Shown here: in pieces, positions 43,858 to 50,563 of the stretch
How the letters are laid out: every line of letters starts with the position of its first letter
Numbering within the stretch: position 1 is the first letter of the stretch
From: Allobosea sp. 117
GTDB taxonomy: Bacteria > Pseudomonadota > Alphaproteobacteria > Rhizobiales > Xanthobacteraceae
Length of the DNA: 64,000 nt
Direction of reading: 5' to 3'
Assembly (NCBI RefSeq): GCF_000702305.1
Contig: NZ_JNLC01000015.1
Span: 296,001 to 360,000, forward strand
Made by a program: the position numbers and the translations under genes
Notes under the pieces: model-generated
The model's database searches: none
The model's input: the letters and a program-made list of their open reading frames with translations, nothing else
Told to the model about the DNA's origin: nothing

Positions 43858-45011
43858 TACTTCACCACCCTCAGATTGGGGGAACGCGGGGACACCGCAT
43901 AGCGGGGCGAAGATTGCACGAGATAGGGATCCGGCTTCACCGGAGCGCCCTCTTCCATCAGCACGTCATAGCGGGCCTGGGCGGTCGAACGACCGATCCG
44001 CGGCGTCAGATAGGCGTGAAGGGTCGAAGGATCGAGCCACACATCGCCTTGTGGAGCCTGCAGGCGCTGATGCACCGCCGCCTCCTTGACCGCTGCGACC
44101 TCGTCGGTGCCGGCGCGCTGCAACGCGCCCAGCAGCAGCTTCACCGCATTGTAGGAGGCTTCGGCATCGGCCGATGTCGCCGGGCCATTCGGAAACGCTG
44201 CTTCGTAGGCACGGGTAAACACACGGTTGGCGGGCAGGTCGAGCGAGGAAAAATAGACGCTCGAGGTGAGATGTCCGTCCACCGCCTCGGCACCGATCTC
44301 TTCCAGCTCCGGCTCGGAAAGAGTGCAGCTCGCCACCGGGATCTGCCGCGGCTGATCGATTCCGGCCGCCTTGCACGCAGCACGGAACCGGCGGAAGAAC
44401 GCATAGGCGCTGTTACCAATCAGATTATTGAAGACGACATCCGGTCTCTCCGCGAGAATGGCGTCGATCGACTGGTCGAACTCGGTATCGCCGATCGGGA
44501 AATAGCGCTCCGCAAGCACCTGCCCGCCGCGTGCGGTGATCGCCTCGCGGAAGATGCGGACATTCTCCCACGCCCATATGTAGTTTGATCCCACGCAATA
44601 GGCCCGAGAGCCAACGTGCCTCAGAAGATGATCAACCAGCGGAAGCACATGCTGATTCGGAGCGGCGCCGGTATAGACAACGTTGTTCGAGCTCTCGAAC
44701 CCTTCATAATGAGACGGATACCACAGAAGAGCGTCATATTTCTCGAAATACGGGATCACTTCCTTCCGGCTTGAGGATGTATAACAACCAACTACATGCC
44801 GAATACCCGAGTCGAGAAGCTCCTGCGTCAGGCTGGCGTAACGCGCGAGATTACCGCCCGGATTCACCACGACCGGCTCCAGCGAGATGCCGGCCATCGC
44901 CCAGGCTTCGCGGAAGGCGAGCAGAGCGCCGTTCACCATCGAGCCGGCCACCACACTGTAGGGGCCGTCCGTCGAGAACATCACGCCAACACGATAGTGC
45001 TTCGAGGCCAT
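43857..45011 (-). CDS. amiC: AmiC-like amide sensor (AmiC1)
   Basis: A 384-residue cytoplasmic ligand-binding protein, the same size as Pseudomonas AmiC, without a signal peptide. VGVMFSTDGPYSVVAGSMVNGALLAF, VGCYTSSSRKEVIPYFEKYDALLWYPSHYEGFE and VVYTGAAPNQHVLPLVDHLL are closely AmiC-like. ATG 45011 is chosen because it begins the conserved domain and lies 20 bases after an intrinsic terminator; upstream in-frame codons would run through that terminator. AmiC binds and silences AmiR and releases it on amide binding (family knowledge). Confidence 0.9.
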   Translation of the reverse strand: MASKHYRVGVMFSTDGPYSVVAGSMVNGALLAFREAWAMAGISLEPVVVNPGGNLARYASLTQELLDSGIRHVVGCYTSSSRKEVIPYFEKYDALLWYPSHYEGFESSNNVVYTGAAPNQHVLPLVDHLLRHVGSRAYCVGSNYIWAWENVRIFREAITARGGQVLAERYFPIGDTEFDQSIDAILAERPDVVFNNLIGNSAYAFFRRFRAACKAAGIDQPRQIPVASCTLSEPELEEIGAEAVDGHLTSSVYFSSLDLPANRVFTRAYEAAFPNGPATSADAEASYNAVKLLLGALQRAGTDEVAAVKEAAVHQRLQAPQGDVWLDPSTLHAYLTPRIGRSTAQARYDVLMEEGAPVKPDPYLVQSSPRYAVSPRSPNLRVVK

Positions 45012-45026
45012 GCTCTTCAGGTCCAC

Positions 45027-45076
45027 CAAAACGAAAAACGCCCGCCGGCCGATAGGCCGTGGGCGTCGCTGCCACC
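45027..45076 (-). terminator. Leader terminator of amide operon 1 with overlapping ANTAR-type P2 stem-loop
   Basis: On the minus strand ACGCCC-acGGCC-tatc-GGCCggc-GGGCGT (arms 45066-45061 and 45043-45038) is followed by TTTTTCGTTTT, a strong intrinsic terminator ending 15 bases before amiC1. An alternative hairpin GGTGGC-AGCGAC-GCCCAC (45076-45059) has a six-base loop with A at position 1 and G at 4, the ANTAR target rule, and uses the terminator's 5' arm. Its formation would prevent termination. Confidence 0.75.
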
Positions 45077-45137
45077 AACCAAACCTCGCACCAAAGCGCG
45101 CAGCCGTTGGAAAAATATATCGAGATGGCGCGTTTAT

Positions 45138-45151
45138 GAGCAGCCCTGCTC
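45138..45151 (-). promoter_or_regulatory. Candidate ANTAR P1 stem-loop in the operon 1 leader
   Basis: GAGC-AGGGCT-GCTC on the minus strand has a six-base loop with A1 and G4. The stem is short (4 bp), and a 5-bp stem with a GGGC loop is possible. It lies about 60 nt before the P2 hairpin. Confidence 0.45.
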
Positions 45152-45162
45152 CGCGCTTGAAA

Positions 45163-45194
45163 ATTAGGCTCACCCGGAATCGCATCAATGTCAA
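45163..45194 (-). promoter_or_regulatory. Candidate promoter of amide operon 1
   Basis: TTGACA (45194-45189) and CCTAAT (45168-45163) on the minus strand, spacer 20 bp. An overlapping TTGATG with TAATTT (16 bp) is an alternative. Start of transcription would fall just before the P1 stem-loop. Confidence 0.4.
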
Positions 45195-45241
45195 GCGGCT
45201 TATGACAGCGTGGCGCGCTGATCAGGCCGCTGCGGATTTGA

Positions 45242-45580
45242 TGAGAGTCGGGCGCGATGGTGTGGCTGCTCGGCCTCACGCAGATCATCGGTTACGGCAC
45301 GCTCTATTATGGCTTCGCTATTCTTGTTCCGGACATCAGCGCCGAATTCGGTTGGCCAGTAGCATGGGTCTACGGGGCGTTGTCACTTGCGCTTCTCGCG
45401 GGCGGCATCGTCGCGCCGTTTGCGGGCAGCCGCATCGATCGGCATGACGCAGCCAAGGTGATCGCATTCGGATCGGTGGGCGGTGCCGCCGCGCGCGATT
45501 GTGGCGCTCGCCCCATCTGCGAGCATGTTCGTCGTCGGCCTTGTCGCGATCGAGCTGGCCTCGACCCTTCGCGCAAGGGC
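45242..45580 (+). pseudogene. N-terminal MFS transporter fragment with frameshift
   Basis: Frame one reads WLLGLTQIIGYGTLYYGFAIL, then ISAEFGWPVAWVYGALSLALLAGGIVAPFAGSRIDR, the first two helices and motif A of an MFS protein. Near 45480 the similarity jumps to another frame, VALAPSASMFVVGLVAIELASTL, the third helix. The remaining nine helices are missing. A frameshift plus 3' deletion leave a non-functional remnant between the two divergent amide operons; its end now abuts the sigma-54 promoter of operon 2. Confidence 0.75.
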
Positions 45581-45634
45581 ATGGGGACATATGGCGGGAA
45601 TGAGCTGGTCGGGATCGCGGGGATGGGCCCTGGC

Positions 45635-45651
45635 TCGGCACGGATATTGCT
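45635..45651 (+). promoter_or_regulatory. Sigma-54 (-24/-12) promoter of amide operon 2
   Basis: TCGGCACGGATATTGCT differs from the sigma-54 consensus YTGGCACGRNNNTTGCW at one position and has the invariant GG (45637-45638) and GC (45649-45650) ten bases apart. Transcription would start near 45662, about 30 bases before amiC2. This implies RpoN and an NtrC-like activator, as expected for nitrogen scavenging. Confidence 0.72.
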
Positions 45652-45692
45652 TAAAACTGTGCTTTAAAACCTTGAAACGGTCAAAGAGCGGC

Positions 45693-46835
45693 ATGAAGGG
45701 CGAATGGCGTATCGGCATTCTCTTTTCACGCACTGGCGTGGCCGAGGTCACGGAGTCCGAGTATTTTCGCGGCACGGCGCTTGCCATCGAAGAGATCAAT
45801 ACTGCAGGCGGCGTCCTGGGTCGTGAGATCGTGCCGGTCTGCTACGATCCGAAATCCATATCCGCCGAATATCGCCGCTTCGCCGACAGGCTGCTGACGG
45901 AAGACGGGGTGAACGTGATCTTCGGCTGCATGCTGTCCGCAAGCCGGAAGGCGCTGCTCGGCAGCTTGGAGCGCCGCAACGGACTGCTCTGGTATCCCGG
46001 CAACTACGAAGGCTTCGAGTATTCGCCGAACGTCATCTATACGGGAGCAGCCCCCAACCAGCACACGATGCAGCTCGCAGGCTATATCCTGTCGCGGATA
46101 GGCAGGGACATCACACTAGTTGGGTCCGACTACGTCTTTCCACGCGAGACAAATCGGCTGCTGCGCCATCTGATCGAGAGCGCCGGAGGCCGCATCGTCG
46201 AGGAAATCTATGTGCCTATCGACCCCGACGAGATCGCGATCCGCCGCGCTGTCGACGTCATCAAGCGGGACCAGCCCGCGGCCGTGGTCTCGACCATCAT
46301 CGGCCGCGGCACCCAGTTGTTCTATCGGCGCTATTGCGATGCGGGCCTCGACCCCCGTGTCCTGCCGGTTGGCAGCCTGTCGCTGGCCGAGACCGAGGCC
46401 AGCAAGATCGGGCCGGAATATTGCGCCGGGCACCTCACCGCCGCCACCTATTTCGGTAGCGTCGACACGCCCGTCAGCCGGCAGTTCCGCAACCGGTTCT
46501 TCAAGCGGTTCGGCAATGAGTCCCTGAGCAGCTACTATTCCGAGGGCGCGTACAATCAGGTCTACCTGTTCGCCGCAGCGCTGGAGCGGGCCGGCACCGA
46601 CGCGCCGGAGCGTCTGGTTGCTGCCGCGGGGGGAATCGAATTCGATGCCCCACAGGGACGGATCATGATCGACGCTGACAATAATCACACTTGGCTTCAC
46701 TCGCGTATCGGCAGGTTGAACGCCAGCGGCGATTTCGATGTGGTGTGGGAGGCCGGTGCGGCTGTGAAGCCGGATCCCTATCTGATCAGCCACTCCTTCG
46801 ACTATGGCGGCATCGAAGGGAGAATGCCGCATTGA
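45693..46835 (+). CDS. AmiC-like amide sensor (AmiC2)
   Basis: A 380-residue AmiC paralogue without signal peptide. GILFSRTGVAEVTESEYFRGTALAIEEINTAGGVLG, VIFGCMLSASRKALLGSLERRNGLLWYPGNYEGFE and VIYTGAAPNQHTMQL follow the same pattern as AmiC1 but differ clearly in the ligand-pocket half. ATG 45693 lies about 30 bases after the sigma-54 transcription start and begins the conserved domain. The stop overlaps the AmiR2 start (TTGA). It presumably senses the substrate of operon 2. Confidence 0.88.
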   Translation: MKGEWRIGILFSRTGVAEVTESEYFRGTALAIEEINTAGGVLGREIVPVCYDPKSISAEYRRFADRLLTEDGVNVIFGCMLSASRKALLGSLERRNGLLWYPGNYEGFEYSPNVIYTGAAPNQHTMQLAGYILSRIGRDITLVGSDYVFPRETNRLLRHLIESAGGRIVEEIYVPIDPDEIAIRRAVDVIKRDQPAAVVSTIIGRGTQLFYRRYCDAGLDPRVLPVGSLSLAETEASKIGPEYCAGHLTAATYFGSVDTPVSRQFRNRFFKRFGNESLSSYYSEGAYNQVYLFAAALERAGTDAPERLVAAAGGIEFDAPQGRIMIDADNNHTWLHSRIGRLNASGDFDVVWEAGAAVKPDPYLISHSFDYGGIEGRMPH

Positions 46836-47434
46836 GCAGCGAGGGCTTCATCCAGAATCTACGCAACATGCGCGTGATCGTCGTTCATCCGCGGGACATG
46901 GATGGCGAGGATCTGGTGCGGCAGTTGAAGCGTATCGGCTGCAAGGCCGAATTCGCCTGGCCGCCGACCGCCGTCCTGCCGCCTTCCGACGCCGTGTTCT
47001 TCCTGATCGGCGATCCGCCGGACATTTCCTGGATCAGCTCCGACATCGATGCCGCGCTCGTCGCCATCCTGGATTCGGAAAGCCCAACGCTGCTCAAGGC
47101 CCTGCTCGACAGCAATGCGCACAGCGTCCTCGTGCGGCCGTTGCGCGCGGCGGGCGTCTTGTCCAGCCTGGTTCTGGCGCTTTCGCTGCGCGCCTATGAA
47201 CTTCGGCTGATCGGCAAGGCGTCGAAGATCGAGGAGACACTCAAGGCGCGCCGCGAGATCGAGAAAGCGACGCGGATCATCATGGCCTTGCGCAATATGA
47301 GCGAGGCCGATGCCTATCAATTCATCCGCAAGCAGGCGACCGCCAAGCGTGTTGCCGTCAGCGTGATCGCCAACTCGATCATCGGCGCGCAGGAAATCCT
47401 TGACGGCCTTGATCTCCAGAAGACCGCGGGATGA
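46832..47434 (+). CDS. AmiR-like ANTAR-domain antiterminator (AmiR2)
   Basis: A 200-residue protein: receiver-like domain (RVIVVHPRDMDGEDLVRQLKRIG, SDAVFFLIGDPPD) and C-terminal ANTAR domain (ARREIEKATRIIMALRNMSEADAYQFIRKQATAKR). The start is TTG 46832 inside TTGA, with GGGAGA nine bases upstream; ATG 46868 would cut into the first strand. It is followed by a 209-base leader holding several stem-loops and an intrinsic terminator, its likely target. Confidence 0.87.
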   Translation: MSSEGFIQNLRNMRVIVVHPRDMDGEDLVRQLKRIGCKAEFAWPPTAVLPPSDAVFFLIGDPPDISWISSDIDAALVAILDSESPTLLKALLDSNAHSVLVRPLRAAGVLSSLVLALSLRAYELRLIGKASKIEETLKARREIEKATRIIMALRNMSEADAYQFIRKQATAKRVAVSVIANSIIGAQEILDGLDLQKTAG

Positions 47435-47496
47435 TCGCGTAACCGCCTGTTTCATAGGCAGAACAAGCGCTGCATATTTTCTCATCGAAGCTGCTT

Positions 47497-47567
47497 GACG
47501 GCAGGTGCCGTCTTCGTCTTTGATACCCGCAACGGTGCCACGCGGCACCTGACGGCAGCATTGCCGT
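47497..47567 (+). promoter_or_regulatory. Stem-loop leader downstream of amiR2
   Basis: Three hairpins: GACGGC-AGGT-GCCGTC (47497-47512), GGTGCC-ACGC-GGCACC (47534-47549), ACGGC-AGCATT-GCCGT (47552-47567). CAGGTGCCG in the first can also pair with CGGCACCTG in the second, so the structures compete. The third has a six-base loop with A1 but A rather than G at position 4. It is the likely AmiR2 target ahead of the terminator. Confidence 0.6.
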
Positions 47568-47582
47568 TACATCCGGCTACGA

Positions 47583-47629
47583 AGCCCTCGATAGCGTCCT
47601 TGGACGCCGTCGGGGGCTTTTTCGTTTTT
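47583..47629 (+). terminator. Intrinsic leader terminator before the operon 2 nitrilase gene
   Basis: AGCCCTCGA (47583-47591) pairs with TCGGGGGCT (47610-47618), with an inner GCGTCC/GGACGC stem, followed by TTTTTCGTTTTT. It ends 15 bases before the nitrilase GTG. The split T-run with central CG is also seen at the operon 1 terminator. Read-through would need antitermination by AmiR2. Confidence 0.8.
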
Positions 47630-47643
47630 ATCTGGGGAAATTC

Positions 47644-48483
47644 GTGCTCATCGCCTGCATCCAAATGGAACCCCTGATCGGCGAGACGGCAAGGAACGTC
47701 GCTCGCTCACTCGATTTCGCGAGGCAGGCGGCGGAGCGCGGCGCCAGGCTCGTCGTCCTGCCGGAGCTTGCCAATACTGGCTATGTGTTCGAGACCCGAG
47801 CCGAGGCGGAAGCGCTTGCGGAGACCGTTCCATCCGGCCCGACCGTCGCGGCCTGGAGCCGGCTGTGCGAAGAACTCGACCTCCATTTGGTGGCCGGTAT
47901 CGCCGAGAAGGCCGGGGACAAGCTCTTCAACAGTGCAGTTCTCATCGGCCCCGGCGGCTGCGTTGGCGTCTACCGAAAGATGCACCTGTGGGGCGACGAG
48001 AAGAAGGTCTTCACGCCCGGCGACCTGCCGTTTCCCGTCTACGACACGCCGATTGGCCAGATCGCGATGGCGATCTGCTACGACGGCTGGTTCCCGGAAA
48101 CCTACCGGCTCTACGCGCTTAACGGCGCGCGGCTGGTCTGCGTACCGACCAATTGGGTGCCAATGCCCGGCCAGCCGGACGACCGCTCCGCCATGGCCAA
48201 CACGCTGGTGATGGCGGCAGCCCACACCAATGGCCTGGTCATCGCCTGCGCCGATCGGGTCGGAGTCGAACGGGGCCAGCCTTTCGAAGGCCAGAGCCTC
48301 ATCGTCGACAAGACCGGCTGGCCGCTCGCGGGGCCGGCCAGCAGAACCAACGAAGAAATCATTCTTGCCGACATCACGCTGGAGCCGCGCAAAGGCATCG
48401 GTGCCGACAACGACGTTCTCTCCGACCGTCGCACCGACATCTACGCGGAGATGCTGGGTCTCGACAGGACCGACAACCCGTAA
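47644..48483 (+). CDS. Carbon-nitrogen hydrolase (nitrilase superfamily)
   Basis: A 279-residue single-domain amidase or nitrilase with the full triad: Glu41 in LPELANTGY, Lys112 in YRKMHLWGDE, Cys145 in AICYDGWFPE. The form resembles aliphatic amidases and N-carbamoyl or omega-amide hydrolases. The start is GTG 47644 with GGGGA seven bases upstream; the LIACIQMEP start is normal for the family. It is the first gene beyond the leader terminator, so it is the main gene gated by AmiR2, followed 26 bases later by the binding-protein gene. Confidence 0.9.
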   Translation: MLIACIQMEPLIGETARNVARSLDFARQAAERGARLVVLPELANTGYVFETRAEAEALAETVPSGPTVAAWSRLCEELDLHLVAGIAEKAGDKLFNSAVLIGPGGCVGVYRKMHLWGDEKKVFTPGDLPFPVYDTPIGQIAMAICYDGWFPETYRLYALNGARLVCVPTNWVPMPGQPDDRSAMANTLVMAAAHTNGLVIACADRVGVERGQPFEGQSLIVDKTGWPLAGPASRTNEEIILADITLEPRKGIGADNDVLSDRRTDIYAEMLGLDRTDNP

Positions 48484-48509
48484 ACCCCACGATCTGAGGA
48501 AGGTGACAG

Positions 48510-49667
48510 ATGAGACGGATACCTGTGTTGCTGGCGAGCGCGGCCTTTCTTGTCGGCGCTGTACATATCGGGCATGCCGCTGATGACATCGTCATCGGCG
48601 TGCCGGTCGGACTCAGCGGCGCCAACAGCGTCGTCGCGCCCTCGGTCGTCCAGGCGGCGGAACTCGCGGTAGACGAGGTCAACGCGGCGGGCGGCGTCCT
48701 CGGCCGCAAGCTCAGGCTCGAAGTCGCCGATGACGGCTCGGGCGCGGCCGGCGCCCAGAAGGCGTATGATGCTCTGATCTTCCAGAAGAAGGTCGACGCG
48801 CTCATCTCGATGGAGACCAGCGCGGCGCGCAATGCCGGCCTGCCCATCGTCTCGCGCGGCAAGGTGCCGTTCATCTACACGTCCTTCTACGAAGGGCGTT
48901 CCTGCAACAAGTACATGTACATCAACGCCTGGGTGCCGGACCAGCAGGTGGCACCGATGGTCGACTTCTTCATGAAGGAGAAGGGCGCCAAGACCTTCTT
49001 CCTGATCGGCAGCGACTATGCCTTCGGCCGCGGCATGCTGGAGTTCACCCGCGCTTATGTCGAGAAGGCCGGTGGCAAGGTGCTCGGCGAAGAGTACAAT
49101 CCGATGGACGCGACCGACTGGACGGCCGTCATCAGCAAGGTCCGCGCCACCAATCCGGATGCGCTGCTGATCTCCACCGCCGGCGGTGCGCCAAACGTCA
49201 CCCTGACCAAGCAGCTCCGCACGGCGGGCATCACCGCCCACTACGGCAATCTCGGCCTCGACGAAGGCACCGCCAAGAGCATGGGCGCGGATGCGCAGGG
49301 CACCTATCTGGCCGGCTCCTACTACACGAGCCTTGATACTGACGCGAACAAGAAGTTCCTCGCGGCGATGAAGCAGAAGTTCGGCGACAAGCTGGAGACG
49401 CCGAACGATCTCTCCGCGCCGGAATACGAGGCTGTCCATGCCTATGCGAAGGCACTGGCGAAGGCCGGCACGACCCAGACCGACAAGGTGATCGAGGCGC
49501 TGGCGACCGTCTCGGTCGAAGGGCCGCGCGGCACCATCATCATGAACAAGCAGCGCCACGCGCCGCTCACCATGTATCTCGGTCAGGTCCAGCCCGACGG
49601 CAGCGTCAAGATCATGTCCGAGTTCAAGAATGTGGATCCGGGTCCGCAGTGCCCCAATCTCGGCTGA
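48510..49667 (+). CDS. Branched-chain/amide-type ABC solute-binding protein
   Basis: A 385-residue peripla_BP_6 receptor with a signal peptide ending near GHAAD (about residue 23). DIVIGVPVGLSGANSVVAPSVVQAAELAVDEVNAAGGVLG and YTSFYEGRSCNKYMYINAW mark the family. It differs strongly from the operon 1 receptor, so it probably binds another ligand. A 10-bp hairpin follows the stop and precedes the permease gene. Confidence 0.9.
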   Translation: MRRIPVLLASAAFLVGAVHIGHAADDIVIGVPVGLSGANSVVAPSVVQAAELAVDEVNAAGGVLGRKLRLEVADDGSGAAGAQKAYDALIFQKKVDALISMETSAARNAGLPIVSRGKVPFIYTSFYEGRSCNKYMYINAWVPDQQVAPMVDFFMKEKGAKTFFLIGSDYAFGRGMLEFTRAYVEKAGGKVLGEEYNPMDATDWTAVISKVRATNPDALLISTAGGAPNVTLTKQLRTAGITAHYGNLGLDEGTAKSMGADAQGTYLAGSYYTSLDTDANKKFLAAMKQKFGDKLETPNDLSAPEYEAVHAYAKALAKAGTTQTDKVIEALATVSVEGPRGTIIMNKQRHAPLTMYLGQVQPDGSVKIMSEFKNVDPGPQCPNLG

Positions 49668-49678
49668 TCATGAAGTCC

Positions 49679-49703
49679 GCCGCGCCCGGCAATCGGGCGC
49701 GGC
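49679..49703 (+). repeat. 10-bp inverted repeat after the operon 2 binding-protein gene
   Basis: GCCGCGCCCG (49679-49688) pairs perfectly with CGGGCGCGGC (49694-49703) over five bases, followed by GCATTTATTG. It sits in the 59-base gap before the permease gene and could act as partial terminator or mRNA protector. Confidence 0.65.
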
Positions 49704-49726
49704 GCATTTATTGCTGAGTGGCGGAC

Positions 49727-50563
49727 ATGGTTGCGCAGTTTCTCGATATCATCACCACCGCAGCCTTCCTCTATGTCGTCTCGAGCGGATTGCTGCTCGT
49801 GTTCGGCGTGATGAAGATCATCAACTTCGCCCATGGCGCGATGCTGACGCTGGGCGGCTATGCGGCCTTGCTGTGCACTAAGGCCGGCCTCAACCCGTGG
49901 CTGGGCCTGCCTCTTGCCGCGCTGATCGGCGGCCTCGCGGGCATCCTGGTCGAGCGGCTGGCGGTACGCCCGCTCTATGCGCGCCCGCTCGACGCCATTC
50001 TGGCGACGTGGGGTCTCGGCATCGTCATCGGACAGTTGATCACCCTCTATTTCGGCCGCGGCGTGCAATTCGCCGAGGCGCCGCTGACCGGCACGGTCAA
50101 TGTGCTGGGCGAGAGCTATTCGATTTATCGGCTGAGCGTCGTCGCCGTCGCAGCGGCTCTCGGCGGCGTGCTGACGCTGATCCTGCGCGGCACGCGCCTC
50201 GGGTTGGAGACGCGGGCGGTCATCATGAACGAGGATCTGGCACGCGGCCTTGGCATCAACAGCCGGCTGGTAAGGTTCCTCACCTTCACACTGGGATCCG
50301 CTCTTGCCGGCATCGCCGGCATGCTGATCACGCCGATCTCCAGCATCGACCCGAACATGGGCGTACCCTGGCTGGTCAATGCCTTCATGCTCGTCCTCGT
50401 CTCGGGTCACTCCCTGACGACGCTCGTCGTCTCCTGTCTCGTCCTCGGCGGCGCGCAGGTCCTGGTGAGCGCCTACGTCAATCCCATTCTCGGCGGGCTC
50501 ACCATCGCCGTGCTGGCCGCGATCATCCTGCGCATCAGGCCGGAAGGATTCGCCCGTGCTTGA
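49727..50563 (+). CDS. Branched-chain/amide-type ABC permease (LivH-like)
   Basis: A 278-residue permease with about eight helices and the LivH signature VMKIINFAHGAMLTLGGYAALL. ATG 49727 is preferred; a GTG at 49718 would add three residues. The end overlaps the start of the fused permease-ATPase gene by eight bases. It partners the LivM-like half of that protein. Confidence 0.9.
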   Translation: MVAQFLDIITTAAFLYVVSSGLLLVFGVMKIINFAHGAMLTLGGYAALLCTKAGLNPWLGLPLAALIGGLAGILVERLAVRPLYARPLDAILATWGLGIVIGQLITLYFGRGVQFAEAPLTGTVNVLGESYSIYRLSVVAVAAALGGVLTLILRGTRLGLETRAVIMNEDLARGLGINSRLVRFLTFTLGSALAGIAGMLITPISSIDPNMGVPWLVNAFMLVLVSGHSLTTLVVSCLVLGGAQVLVSAYVNPILGGLTIAVLAAIILRIRPEGFARA

